Source of the DNA: Dendrolimus kikuchii
Taxonomy: Eukaryota > Arthropoda > Insecta > Lepidoptera > Lasiocampidae
Assembly (NCBI GenBank): GCA_019925095.2
Contig: CM034405.1
Span: 11,743,401 to 11,807,400, forward strand
Direction of reading: 5' to 3'
Length of the DNA stretch: 64,000 bases
Under the pieces are notes generated by a model. It made no database searches. It worked only from the letters and a program-made list of their open reading frames with translations, and had not been told where the DNA came from. Both the position numbers and the translations under genes were made by a program. Below are positions 31,501 through 42,027 of the stretch, piece by piece. Position 1 is the first letter of the stretch. Every line of letters begins with the position of its first letter.

Positions 31501-33052
31501 TGCAATGCATTAGACCAGATGTTCTATGAAACTATTCATTCTCTTTATCTTACACAAACCTACCATTAGTCTAGTGCAAGGATGTTAGGAACTCCCTAAC
31601 TTGAACGAAATTATCGAATAACCGAAATAAAAATCTATAAAACCAAATCAAACCATAATCAAATCTGATATAAAAAATCGAATAATGTCGGATAGGGGCG
31701 AAGTCTAAAATTTAGACTCGTGTTTATCATTTAAATAAATACTACTTATTTATAGAAGCTAGTCATGAAAATTTAAACTCCTAATGAGACAAATTGTGAC
31801 AGGTTTCTGCTGTCAGAGCCGTCACGAGAACAATTTGACGACACCCTAGTCGTTAAATTGTTACCTTGTAATTGTTGATATTTTTCTCTTACAGAAATAA
31901 TTTAATGTATGTGCATTAAATTAATTTTGATTACACAATTGTTTCAGTTACGAATATTAGATATTCTTAGTAACTGTAATCGAAACTAGTGTAATATTAT
32001 TTATAAATTCATATCCAGATCCAAAATTTCATATCCATAACATCCCTACTCCAATGTTTAGAGTAAATTAAATAACAAAACCTCAAAAGATATAAAAAGT
32101 GGCTGTGATGCCATTTAATCATGTAGGACAAGTATCATTCCTATTATTCTTCCATGATATAACTAAGAACAAAATATTATCTAAACTAAAAAGATATGGC
32201 AGGCATAGTATTTGTTTTATAAATAAATAAGATGAGCTTCCATAAGCAGGGTGAGTAGAGTGAGTAGGTATATACTTGTGATATCAGCATCCATATTCCG
32301 AGATGCTCATATTCTTAGACAATTTCGCTAGTTTTACGTGCGCGTTTAACTAGACCCGTTGGTAAATAGTCGTAAATTCAGTGCGGGCAGTCCCCTGCCC
32401 CGCGCCCGGCATATATTGAAGATCGGCCTAGAGTGAACGTCAAATATTTGTTTCATTTTTTCGCTTTCACGAAACAGTTTTCAAATTTATGACACTCGAC
32501 TCGTCTAGTGGCCTGGCCCAAGGGGCTTAACCTGAAATGGACGCGCGGCCGCTGGCGAGGAAAATATATATCCAAGTTTACTGGTTCATAAATAACTGTG
32601 GAGTGACAGGGCGATGATAAACTCTCGAGCGAGAGTTCATCTCCCGTCGTTTACTGAATATTGACTGTGTATGCTTCTCTAATGTTACATCAGGTCTGTT
32701 CTGTTACCAACATGAAATACCACACTACTACTCCTTATTTGCTCTGTATTTTGCATCAGAGTTTTCCCCGTGGCTACATCGCAGGACAAAGGTTTATAAG
32801 TAGCTCTATTGTACTCCCACAAAAACCTAATTAGGTTGTGGACATATCGTAGGGAAGTCGTGAGCAAAAGTTAGTATATATATAAACCTTCCTTGACAAA
32901 TTACCTAGCTGATGAAGAAAACTGCTTAAAGATCTGTTGCGTGGTTTAGGAGGATTTAGCGGACATACCGACAGAAGCGGAAAGTGACTTTGTTTTTTAT
33001 ATGTAAAGAAGGCTGGTTGAATAATTATGCCACCCTTATGGGTTCCATTTCA
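31501..33052. other. no recognised gene
   Basis: AT-rich sequence apart from a G/C-richer patch at 32385-32420. That patch precedes a CGGCATATATTGAAG that looks like a TATA box, but no transcript or frame can be defended downstream. Confidence 0.4.
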
Positions 33053-33363
33053 TCCGTGCAGGAACGGAGAAAGAATACAATTTCCTGCGGCCGGGCGGCC
33101 TGTCGTAAGAGGCGACTAAACAACCCACAGCCAGGTGGTAGGGCATTTGCTCGACTGGATGGCTACCACCCCTGGTCTATAGTATATCGCCATAACAACC
33201 TTGAGCTGTGTTCCGGCATAAGTGACCAGGTTCCAGTCTCCCTTAAGAGAGCAGCAGCACATTTGTAGCACCTTTGGTGTTGCAAATGTCTATAGGCGAT
33301 GGTAACCGCTTTCCATCAAGTGGGCCGTCTGCCTGTCTGCTGAACTCCTGCAATAAAAAAAAA
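33053..33363 (+). mobile_element. ~310-bp poly(A) repeat, copy 7 (full length, reference)
   Basis: This is the copy I used to define the family: a 5' end at TCCGTGCAGGAACGGAG, CTGCGGCCGGGCGGCCTG, ATGGCTACCACCCCTGG, TGTTCCGGCATAAGTGAC, GGTGTTGCAAATGTCTATAG, GTGGGCCGTCTGCCTG, then CAATAAAAAAAAA. The final ~100 bp also end the LINE at 51286-52030, so the family probably borrows LINE machinery through that shared 3' end. Open frames on either strand are not genes. Confidence 0.92.
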
Positions 33364-33399
33364 TCATAACCATCCAACCAGCTGCTTAATATTTACTGT

Positions 33400-33920
33400 A
33401 CTCAAGTAAGATCTTGCATGGAGTAGGTACTGTTCTCACCTTTGGGATGGCTCAGCTAAATACCAGCTCGAAGCGCTGGAGTCGATTGGCTTGTCAATAC
33501 AAGGCTTCAAAGCATTGAGCATCCTCGCTGGGTTGTCAGTCTAGCGCTATTCTATAGGATAAATTTCAGAGAGTGTGCGGTTCAAGTATTTGACCTGATT
33601 TCCTCTACACCATTTTATCTTCGGACGACAAGGCGCACGGAATTCCGCCATCGTTTCACAGTGGAAACACCGCCAGTGCGAACTAAACGTTTCGGCTCCA
33701 CGTTCCTTCTGCGTCCGGCAGAGTTGTGGAATGCACTACCAGAGTCCGTGTTTCTTGAAAAGTACAATCCGGGTACCTTCAAGTCTCGTGTGTATAGGTT
33801 TTATCTAGATAAGCGTGCTCCATTTTGTACCACATCATCGTCCAATATTAGGCGTGATCGTGGACAAACGCGAACCAATCTAATATAAAACACCATTTTG
33901 GCAATAAATAAAACCTTTAC
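33400..33920 (+). pseudogene. LINE ORF2 C-terminus (CR1/jockey-like)
   Basis: Plus-strand blocks in order: CSHLWDGSAKYQLEALESI; shift; LVNTRLQSIEHPRWVV, SLALFYRINFRECAVQVFDL, ISSTPFYLRTTRRTEFRHRF, RTKRFGSTFLLRPAELWNAL, then SVFLEKYNPGTFKSRVYRFY. E-YCSHLWDG, FYR-x-x-x-x-ECA-x-x-x-FDL, RT-x-R, R-x-x-x-LWN-LP and FK-RV are the usual C-terminal blocks of CR1/jockey-like reverse transcriptases. At least two indels break it (a 4-bp insertion before YCSHLW and one after ESI). It stays open from about 33490 to 33888, and a GCAATAAATAAAACC signal follows. Confidence 0.85.
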
Positions 33921-34059
33921 ACAATTGTCAACTCTGTCTGTTTTTGTATGTCACAGTCTTTTTTTTATGAAACTGTGGCTCTATATACTTGTATAGATGA
34001 AATTTAGTACAACGGATCATATTATATAAACTACATAACTAAAATTTATGTAGATACGA

Positions 34060-34372
34060 TTTTTTTTTATTGCAGGAGTTTAGCAGACAGGCAGACGGCC
34101 CACTTGATGGAAAGCGGTTACCATCGCCTATAGACATTTGCAACACCAAAGGTGGTACAAATGCGCTGCTGCTCTCTTAAGGGAGACTGGAACCTGGTCA
34201 TTAATGCCGGAACACTACTCAAGGCTGTTTTGGCGGCATACTCTAGACCAGGGGTGGTAGCCATCCAGTTGGGCAAATACCCTACCACCTGGCTGTGGGT
34301 TCTTTTGTCGCCTCTTACGACAGGCCGCCCGGCCGCAGAAAATTGTATTCTTTCTCCGTTCCTGCACGGATA
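34060..34372 (-). mobile_element. ~310-bp poly(A) repeat, copy 8 (full length)
   Basis: Poly(A) end at 34060, 5' end TCCGTGCAGGAACGGAGAAA at 34372. Close to copies 4, 7 and 9. Confidence 0.92.
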
Positions 34373-35009
34373 AGATAATTATATCCAAGCCACAGATGCT
34401 CAAGATATGTTTAAAACAATAAAAAAGATCCAATAAAACTATTTCAACATCTTCTATTCAGGGTAACAGATGTATTTTGCAGCTTTGCAAAGAAATCAAG
34501 ACTGTTCAAATTCTGCACTAAGTACTGTTTTCAAGCAAAACTTTCTTTGTCTCGCTACTCTTTGTTTACAATTGAGGGTAGAACAATACAAAAAGGTTCG
34601 AATTTTGCTAACAACCTAAGTCTGAGTCGAAGTTTTAATTGCTTCGAAGTAAGTCCACACCTAGGGCTGAGGCCAAGTCGGATAAGTTGCAAACATTATT
34701 GTATTAATTTGAGTCAAGCATGTACTGGTTATTTTTTCAACCAATGTCCATTTTCGTATTATGTCGAATATCCATATTATCAATATTCATATCACCAATA
34801 TCCATAGAGCAAGTCTTGTTCCGTGGATGTTGATCATTCAATAACAGTGTCACATCAGTGCCGTCAAAACGAATAATTTAACAATTTATCGACGCAGGTG
34901 TGCATTGTTTGCAATAAAGCTCCTAATAAATAACAAATGCATTTATTGGTATGCATTGTTTTTCACTAGAAGATCATTTTGAAACAACACACATACTATT
35001 TTTTGCCAG
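34373..35009. other. no recognised feature
   Basis: AT-rich sequence. The 86-codon frame at 34547-34807 shows no motif; 34740-34805 repeats CAATATCCAT-like units loosely. Confidence 0.45.
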
Positions 35010-35205
35010 CTAATTAAGTGGGGAACAAATGTCTAGCCATGCCGCCTCCGGCAGGTCGAAGGGGAACGCCCAAGATTTACTGCCTTAACATTTTGGAGGA
35101 TGATATGCGTACCAATGGTCTCAAAACGGGGAATGCTAAAGACCGCGAGATGGAGTAGAAAAGTATCGGAGCGAACACGGCCTGGATGTAACGCTCGTAT
35201 GATGA
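35010..35205 (+). pseudogene. LINE ORF2 C-terminal fragment
   Basis: A plus frame reads AGRRGTPKIYCLNILEDDMR, then TNGLKTGNAKDREME and a stop where Trp is expected. This corresponds to GRP-x-x-RWLD-L-x-EDM-x-x-x-GL-x-x-x-x-A-x-DR-x-x-W in insect LINE proteins. Conserved RWLD has become YCLN. Downstream is AAGTATCGGAGCGAACACGG and a loose ATGATG tail. Confidence 0.6.
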
Positions 35206-35384
35206 TGACATATTATACGATTTTTGCAATCAATTATACTATTTAAATTTTTTTTTTTTAATATAACTGCATATCAAAACCTTACTTTCTGTTCCCGCCA
35301 AGAATCCTTAATGTCATGAACAATTTTTTTAACGTTTATATATGTATACTTACTTTTTCTTTTCACATACAGCTTCGCGGGGTT

Positions 35385-35790
35385 TCTGAATCTAATCTAT
35401 ATATTTATATATGAATCAATTGCTGTTCGTTAGTCTCGCTAAAATTCGGGAACGGCTGGACTGATTTGGCTAAGTTTGGTTTTAAATTATTTGTGGAAGT
35501 ACAGGGAAGGTTTAAAAGGTGATTAAATATGAAAAAAATGCTTGGTATATAGTAAAAACAACAATTTCACTTTCCCTTAGAAACTATTCCTACCTGTAAA
35601 ACATTTGATGTTCATCCCGTCGTTTAAAAATCAATTAAATTTAAAAGTCGTTCAGAAATCAAATTAAAGTTTTTTTCATTTTTTGGTTTTGAATGTCAAA
35701 CGTTTGATGTTCGTCTCGTCGTTCAGAAATCAACGTTTTTTATTTATTGATTCTGAGGCAGTACGAAGTTTGTGGGGTCAGCTAGTCAGA
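35385..35790 (+). mobile_element. Helitron-like repeat
   Basis: Blocks AATTGCTGTTCGTTAGTCTC, CGGGAACGGCTGGACTGATT, AAATTATTTGTGGAAGT and AGGTTTAAAAGGTGA lead to GGGGTCAGCTAG|T at 35787. I know this series of blocks from many lepidopteran genomes. The CTAG|T end fits Helitron insertion. A 60-bp direct repeat is inside (ATTTGATGTTCATCCCGTCG at about 35603 and GTTTGATGTTCGTCTCGTCG at about 35703). Confidence 0.55.
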
Positions 35791-36033
35791 GATAAACATT
35801 AATATTCAGATATGTAAGTTTTCAAATAACCTTGTAGCAAATAAAAAAGCACCACGCTAAAATTGGGTGATTATAAATCCCTACCGCTTTCTATCATCTA
35901 AAAAGTTCGTTAAAATACATAAAACAATTTTGAAATTATTAATTACCTTGAATATTTATTTTAAAGACCACTTTGTCGGAAATGAGATATCTACTTTCAA
36001 GAACTGGGATAAAACAAAATAATCTTTATCGTA

Positions 36034-36331
36034 ACTAATCGGATGTTAAGGTAGTTCGGACAGGTAAAGAAATGGATGACAGTAGAGTCCTGCAACTAGT
36101 GTATGACAGCATTGTGAATAGTATAGTTGCTGCTGTAGACCGCGACGTACACACCACGAGCAAATAGTAGAACTGTTAAAGAAGGGGCGGGTAATAAGCA
36201 CGTATGAAAAGATTAATGAAAGTAAATGAAGCGAAAGTTCTTTGTCAGGATCTTAGCGAGTAGAGATTCATCGTCTTTGCCCACCCCCACGAGAAACAGC
36301 CTTGATAATATGTGTGTATGACTAATCGGAT
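36034..36331 (+). mobile_element. truncated LINE with exact 11-bp TSD
   Basis: ACTAATCGGAT occurs at 36034-36044 and 36321-36331, bracketing 276 bp. The insert encodes VELLKKGRVISTYEK and, in another frame, KVNEAKVLCQD, a stop, then RFIVFAHPHEK. This resembles the VEELLKKGRV, then EAK-VC-DRSKWRSV-SAYPHGK ending of an insect LINE related to the ATGT-tailed family. It ends in ATATGTGTGTATG. Frameshifts and stops mark it as dead. Confidence 0.8.
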
Positions 36332-37280
36332 AGTTTTCATAGAATTATCAAAATCTTAAACAATGGTTTAAAATTATATGCCAATCGGATAGCGTTAATT
36401 TAACAATACATTTCCTAATTTACAAACATTTGTCGCACAAATCCAATAAATTAACTTCCATATTATCCGTAAACAAATATAAAATAAACCTTTACAAATC
36501 ACAAAGTCCGTAGGTAAGAAAATATTTAGGGGTGGTAGATTACGAGCGCAAAACAGCTGTGCAGAATTCACACATTCGCCAAGAAATATAACTTGCCTTA
36601 TTAGTCTTTGTATTGCTTGGAATTCGTTCGACTGCCGCCAATGTACCCTAATACCGCGTCAGACGTATTTTCTGCTACGATTATTGCAGTTGGAAAATTT
36701 TTGCTCCAATTTTAAGATTTAGCTTTTTATTTTTTCTGTATACGCCACAATATTAGTAATTCTTTCATCTGTATTGGAGTTTAGTTTTCTAAATCTCCTA
36801 TTATAGGATGTGCAAAAACTTATCCCGTTAAACTGTTGACATATAATACGAGTATAGATCTATAAAAGAAAACTTTCGAAGCAAGTAATATTTTACTCCG
36901 TATCCACGAAAATCATCCCCTTCCTCGCCATATAAACTATCTCATATTCTCCTGCATCATTAAAATTGTATGCATAAATACTGTTGTGAACCGAATACCG
37001 ATACTAATCCTTTACAGGTGTTTTATTACCCCTTTGAATTTAAGTGATCGCGTTAATCCCTTTGTATGCATCCCGGTAAGATGTCATAAATCCATTCTTT
37101 TATTGTTTGCGTTTCATGCACATTCTTCGAAGCCAATAAAGCTTACGAGTTGAAAATTCCACAGAATAGTGGGCAAGTTGCTGGGGGCTATGTGTATTTA
37201 AAAAAAATATATATACTTGATATATGACACTAAGTGGTCCGATACTTAGCTTTTTTATGTATTCCTAATAGTTTTTTTAT
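36332..37280. other. no recognised feature
   Basis: AT-rich sequence; nothing recognised. Confidence 0.5.
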
Positions 37281-37592
37281 TTTTTTTTATTGCAGGAGTT
37301 CAGCAGACAGGCAGGCGGCCCACTGGATGGAAAGCGGTTACCATCGCCTATGGACATTTGCAACAGCAAAGGTGCTACAAATGCGCTGCTGCTCTCTTAA
37401 GTGAGTCTGGAACCTGATCACTAATGCCGGAATACAACTTCAAGTTGTTATGGCGGCATGCTCTAGACAAGGGGTGGTAGCCATCCAGTCGGGCAAATGC
37501 CCTACCACCTGGCTGTGGGTTGTTTAGTCGCCTCTTACGACAGGCCTCCCAGCCGCAGGAAATTGTATTCTTTCTCCGTTCCTGCACGGATA
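37281..37592 (-). mobile_element. ~310-bp poly(A) repeat, copy 9 (full length)
   Basis: Poly(A) end at 37281 inside a T-rich stretch; 5' end TCCGTGCAGGAACGGAGAAA at 37592. Confidence 0.92.
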
Positions 37593-38165
37593 AAAATTAT
37601 TTGAAGTGTAACGCAAAGAATATTATAATACATAAAAGGATTGCAGGATAGTCTACTTAAATATAAAGAAAAAAACACTTCCAGCAAAGTATGTATAACA
37701 TATACCAATAACACATTATAGATAAAGGAAAAGGACACCTTAAGGAAAACTATGTTTACATATATTAGTAATGGTCACATAAATACACAAACTTAAATAT
37801 TCACGAGCTTTATCCGCTCTTTGGCTTTCACATCGGCGAATTAAAGGAAGCCGCCTCTAATAATAGTGTCCGGAAGGTATTTACCTATTCCTACTACTGT
37901 AAGTGGATACAAACATACGCCCTTACTACATACATGTATAGTTATAGTGTCTTACGTAATTTTAACTAGCTTGACAAATTTACATTGCGTACGTACGTTT
38001 GTTATGACGAGTTAGTACTTGATACTCTACCAAAAATATTTGTTTGTTAATGTCCGAACTACTCATAGATCTTAATAAAATCAACTGAAATATGTAAAGT
38101 ATAAAATTCCTGAATTTTTTATACAAAACATTTGACTTGTTTCGGAGTACCTATATACGAGAAAC
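37593..38165. other. no recognised feature
   Basis: AT-rich spacer; nothing recognised. Confidence 0.5.
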
Positions 38166-38313
38166 ACTTTTAAATAAGTGCATGACAAGAGTTATGAATT
38201 CCAAAGAAGCAAGTGAGGTGTGTAAGAATAAGCCTGAATGGCGCTCTGTTGTTCGTGCCTACCCCGCAAGGGAACTGGCGTGAAGTTATGTATGTATGTA
38301 CTTTCAAATAAGT
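38166..38313 (+). mobile_element. LINE 3' insertion (ATGT tail) with 14-bp TSD
   Basis: ACTTTTAAATAAGT (38166-38179) and ACTTTCAAATAAGT (38300-38313) flank 120 bp that encode the end of the same ORF2 as 60356-60592 (CKNKPEWRSVVRAYPARELA), then GAAGTTATGTATGTATGT. Confidence 0.9.
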
Positions 38314-39350
38314 TAACAGACAAAAATTCTCATGAACATGATGTAAATAACATTTTCCATTTAAATTTTGGCATATACATTAAAATCACAGAGTTTTCAA
38401 CTTTATTCCTATATATAAAAATATTACACTGATTGTAGTGAATTATTTCTTGCTACTATTAATTTGACTTTGGGTTGTTTTATGTAAAAACGTTAATTAT
38501 AAATTATTCAGTTAAAAGAAATGACTTCATATACCTTTTCAAATTTACAAATTGAGGAAAAGCTCACAAAGATTTGCCTAAGGGATTATAATCGCTTATA
38601 ATACTCAAGAAGAATAAATAAACTTTAATACTTCGTAAAATTTTATAAAACAAAGAATCGTCACGTCTTTATGGTTGTGACGAGATATTTTCAATGAAAA
38701 TATATGTGTTAAGAATATTAATTATGCGTGTTCCTGTTTCCTGCTTTGATAATGAATCAGGCGGTACGTGTCATGTGATAAATAATGATACGGGTGTAAC
38801 AAGGTCCGGTAGTGCAAGTCATTATTGTGTATGTGATCACAGTGTTAATCATATTACAAGTAGTTGCACACCTCTGTCTAGGTAGGGTATCTTTCAGGTA
38901 ATAGTGTGGCGAAACTAGTGCAAGACCTTTTTGAAATGTTTATATTTAAATGCTGACTCATTCCGCAGGCAGCTGTACCTAAACTACTACATGTTTTATT
39001 ATTTGAAATATAATACACACTAATTTATCTTCGAATTGACCCCAGTTATTTGTATAATATATTGGTTATATATTTTATGAAATACGTCTTCTTCTGTCAT
39101 GATCAATATATGTATATGTACAGTATACACGAAAGTTCATGAAATGCCTTAGTATACTCATAATTATAAATCCGGTAGTTGACAGTATGAAAAATATAGG
39201 CAGATTTTTATATATATCGTAGATTACGATCTAAACATGTCATAAATAAATTGTTTTAATTAAAATAATAAATACTAATTTATATTTTTGAGAAATAAAA
39301 TTGTTACATTGCAGCCATTAGTCACGTGACAATGAACGCCAATCAGAGCG
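38314..39350. other. no recognised feature
   Basis: AT-rich sequence leading up to the THAP/YqaJ element. Nothing recognised. Confidence 0.5.
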
Positions 39351-39373
39351 CGTGACGTCATAGTGTGCAAAAC
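39351..39373 (+). repeat. left inverted end of the THAP/YqaJ element
   Basis: CGTGACGTCATAGTGTGC followed by AAAAC. It pairs with 42005-42027. The embedded TGACGTCA is itself a palindrome and would match a CRE-type binding site. Confidence 0.55.
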
Positions 39374-39820
39374 ATAGCAAGTTGATAATGAATTCTCAGT
39401 GAAAATTCATCGTTTTCCAGTAATTTTGCTGTAAAATAATAGTATTTCCATTGTTATACACTGTGTTCATACGACTACAACAACCAGTTATAATAAAGGC
39501 AAGTTGTATAAAAGCAAATGCCAATAATTTGCCAAAAATCGATGTTGTTATGCTGGGTGCCTTTTTCGCAACTAACACGAATTTGTGCTTTGCAGAATTC
39601 CATATTAAAACTTCTGTGTAAGTATATAACATTAAACAATAGCACCTAATGTTAAAATTGTGATTAAGATATGGCAAAGTATTATTTTTTAATAATTAAT
39701 TTTGAGGTTATGATAATTTTAATATTCGTAAATGTTGATGCTAATGGTGAAATTTCTTTTGTAGATCATCGCCAGTATGTTATTGAGATGACGCCATAAG
39801 TTATGTGCAATTGAAACGTG

Positions 39821-40560
39821 ATGGCAAACTCCTGTATTGTAAAGTGTAAAATATGCCCAGATCATAAAGTGCTATCGAAATTATCGTCATCGCAGGAGTG
39901 AAGAACCAGTATGCAATTCTGCGGATTGTTATTGGAAAAAATCGAAGCTATCACAACTGTGAACCAGTTTAAAATATGTAGTAGTAACCCTAGTTTACCA
40001 TCAAATGTGCTCATAAGTTTTTAGAAGAAGGACAAAAAATGAAACTTGAGGATTGTGCATTGTTTAAATATCAACATAATTCTGTTCTCAGTGATACAGC
40101 CAGCGCTTTAATATATCAAATTGTTTTAAAATATAATGAAAAATGATATTTTTAAGAAATGCAGTAATATCAGATGCTGTCATTAAAAACTTTAAGTGGA
40201 AACAAGGGAGCAATTTAAAAGCAGTCTAGCATGAATTAAGATATGGATGGATAACAGCATCACAGGCTTTTGAAGTAAGTAGATGCAGGACCCACAGTTA
40301 GAGAAAATTTGGAGCTGAAACTTCATAAAAAAAATTAAGAAATGTGGTCTCATATTAAGTCAACAATATCCAATGACTGCTGGTTCACCGGATGGTACAT
40401 GTGAAAATTGCATAGTAGAAATTAAGTGTGTCTACAGTACAAACCATATTCAAATTATATTAAAGATGGGAAGACTACAAACAAATATTCTCAATTACAA
40501 ATATAAATGTATTTGACTGCTGTGTGTGGAAACATGTATATTTTGTGTAGCGGATCTAGA
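39821..40560 (+). pseudogene. YqaJ-type (lambda exonuclease fold) protein remnant
   Basis: Fragments on the plus strand, in several frames, read SCIVKCKICPDHKVLSKLSS, CNSADCYWKKSKLSQL, KMKLEDCALFKYQHNSVL, RYGWITASQAFEVSRC, LILSQQYPMTAGSPDGTC, CIVEIKCVYSTNHIQ and QLQI-stop-MYLTAV. YqaJ-fold exonucleases carry an R-x-x-x-ITAS-like start, then G-S-x-DG, E-x-K and Q-x-Q-x-Q motifs. The D of SPDG (about 40391) and the E and K of EIK (40428-40436) are the metal-binding residues and are kept here. Numerous stops and shifts show a long-dead gene. Related intact proteins occur in insect genomes, often in mobile or multicopy settings. Frames were matched by eye. Confidence 0.65.
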
Positions 40561-40838
40561 TTTTTCTAATAGTAAAAAATTTAAACTTTCTGTGTAGCAA
40601 TCAGTTATGAATATGTTAATGATCTTATTACTGACAGTTTGTTACCATTTTGGAAATGCCATGTGTATCCATTACTTTATCAAAGCATATAAAGTAACCA
40701 CTAGGTAGGTTCTGATCTCATCATTTTATAATAAAATAAAACAGAATGATTTTGGAGTTTCATTTAATGAGGCAATCTTATAAATTAACTAAACTACCAT
40801 GCTCTAGGGTTAGGTTAACTAGATTAGTTCATGACTAT

Positions 40839-40975
40839 TTAAGGCCGGTTCCTATATCTTACTATTCACTCACCCAACCGTCAGTTGAATTGTGACATTA
40901 TTTGTATGGAGCTTATGTCAAATTTTAAGCTATGGTAAGGTAAATGAACTCATAAGATATAGGAACCAGCCATTA
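40839..40975. mobile_element. 131-bp MITE with TTA TSD
   Basis: The element is 40842-40972. Its ends AGGCCGGTTCCTATATCTTA and, inverted, TGGCTGGTTCCTATATCTTA form 20-bp TIRs, and TTA flanks both sides. A 140-bp relative sits at 56948-57087. The three-base TTA suggests PIF/Harbinger mobilisation. Confidence 0.85.
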
Positions 40976-41162
40976 GTGGACTTATCATGAATAAAGTAAA
41001 ATTGTTCATGGAAAGAGTATTTATTTACATATTTTTTATTTGTATGAAAGATTTGATCTAGATGTGTTGAGTGGAATGGTGACAGTGAGGACTCGTGAGA
41101 GTAACGGATGAAGTATATAAAGACAGAGTGTCACAGTGACTTCTTCCATTATTAATTTCTTT

Positions 41163-41196
41163 GAAACTTTGCTTATACCAGTATAAGCAAAGTTTC
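41163..41196. repeat. perfect 16-bp hairpin
   Basis: GAAACTTTGCTTATAC, two loop bases CA, then GTATAAGCAAAGTTTC: a perfect inverted repeat with almost no loop. It lies between the two decayed genes. Its role is unknown; it may be a relic of an inverted duplication. Confidence 0.9.
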
Positions 41197-41599
41197 AGTT
41201 CCAGATGGCCTTAATGATTTCACAGAATATTTCACTTAAAATGGAAATGAAGAAACTGATTTTTGTGAAGACTACTAGTGATCCTGCCTGGTCCACAGTC
41301 TGGCTTAGCTTAATACTGGATTGAGTAGCTTCTATATTTATGTGTCATCAGTACTTAAACAGATTTATTTGCTGTTCTAAGACCTTGTAAACCTTCTTCC
41401 TGGGGTGAAACTGAAAATAAATTGACAATATTATTATTAGATTGTTTCAAGAAAATTAATATTAGGACTACATACTATTAATGTAAGAACCTGTGGTTGT
41501 GTTAGAAGTATTTTCAAGAATTAAACTAGCACCACTGGTACTGGCTAATACAGTACTACTTTCAATTGATTTATTTACACACTTTCTTAATAGCATCAT

Positions 41600-41935
41600 C
41601 TTTTCTTTTTTATTGTATATAATTATAAGGTCGATTTAGACTGCTACAAGTTCGCTTTCTTCTATCTGTCTTACAATCAAATTTACTAGGTAAACAGCTT
41701 GGTTTCAAACGTAAGTGTGATACAGATCCCATTATTTGATATTATACGTAATTTTCCATATCATTTGGTAACGTAGAATTATAAATAGGGCTGATAAACA
41801 CTTACATCAAAATGATCTTCACAAAAATGTGGCCACTTTCTCCTCATTTGTTTACCCCTTAGACACGTAAAAAAACAGTTTCTGTGGTGTTTTTATCGTT
41901 GTACTGATACACTGCGGTACTGTACAGTGTTTGTA
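41600..41935 (-). pseudogene. THAP-domain protein remnant
   Basis: The minus strand reads, with shifts, YQYNDKNTTETVFLRV, KQMRRKWPHFCEDHFDV, then NDMENYV, stop, YQIMGSVSHLRL, KPSCLPSKFDCKTDRRKRT. A THAP zinc finger has C-x(2-4)-C, then W, C-x(2)-H and a closing AVPTIF-type motif. Here W-x-x-FCEDHFD supplies the second zinc pair and LKPSCLPSKF the closing motif; the first Cys pair is damaged. THAP domains are DNA-binding modules of P-element-like and Kolobok-like transposases and of domesticated proteins. Start close to the right inverted end fits an element-borne gene. Confidence 0.65.
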
Positions 41936-42004
41936 ATAATTAGTATTCATTTATTATTATGTATTTTTTAAACTTTTGATAACTCTTCAACCAAACAGAT
42001 GTTT

Positions 42005-42027
42005 GTTTTGCACACCGTGACGTCATG
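42005..42027 (-). repeat. right inverted end of the THAP/YqaJ element
   Basis: GTTTTGCACACCGTGACG followed by TCATG, the complement of 39351-39373 with three differences. Confidence 0.55.

Larger units (their letters stand above)
39351..42027. mobile_element. decayed DNA element with YqaJ-like and THAP-like genes
   Basis: The ends 39351-39373 and 42005-42027 are inverted copies of each other, 20 of 23 bases identical, each containing the palindrome TGACGTCA followed by a GTGTGCAAAAC core. Inside are two decayed genes that converge: a YqaJ-type nuclease on + (39821-40560) and a THAP-domain protein on - (41600-41935). A TTA-flanked MITE (40842-40972) has landed between them. The true outer limits and TSD could not be fixed, as similarity fades outside the 23-mers. 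The THAP domain as DNA-binding part and an associated nuclease suggest a mobile element, but no transposase core is visible, so the class is inferred. Confidence 0.55.

Noticed and set aside
30839..32048. hAT element with TAGGGATG ends
   Set aside because: Only 18 of 27 end positions agree and there is no 8-bp TSD; kept as a hint only.
32385..32430. TATA-box promoter of a host gene
   Set aside because: CATATATT after a GC-rich patch is suggestive but there is no downstream exon to support it.
33053..33363. Pol III A/B boxes in the ~310-bp repeats
   Set aside because: CGGCATTAGTGG and GGTTCCAGTCTC resemble A and B boxes but lie far too close together and the B box is poor, so I did not call the family tRNA-derived.
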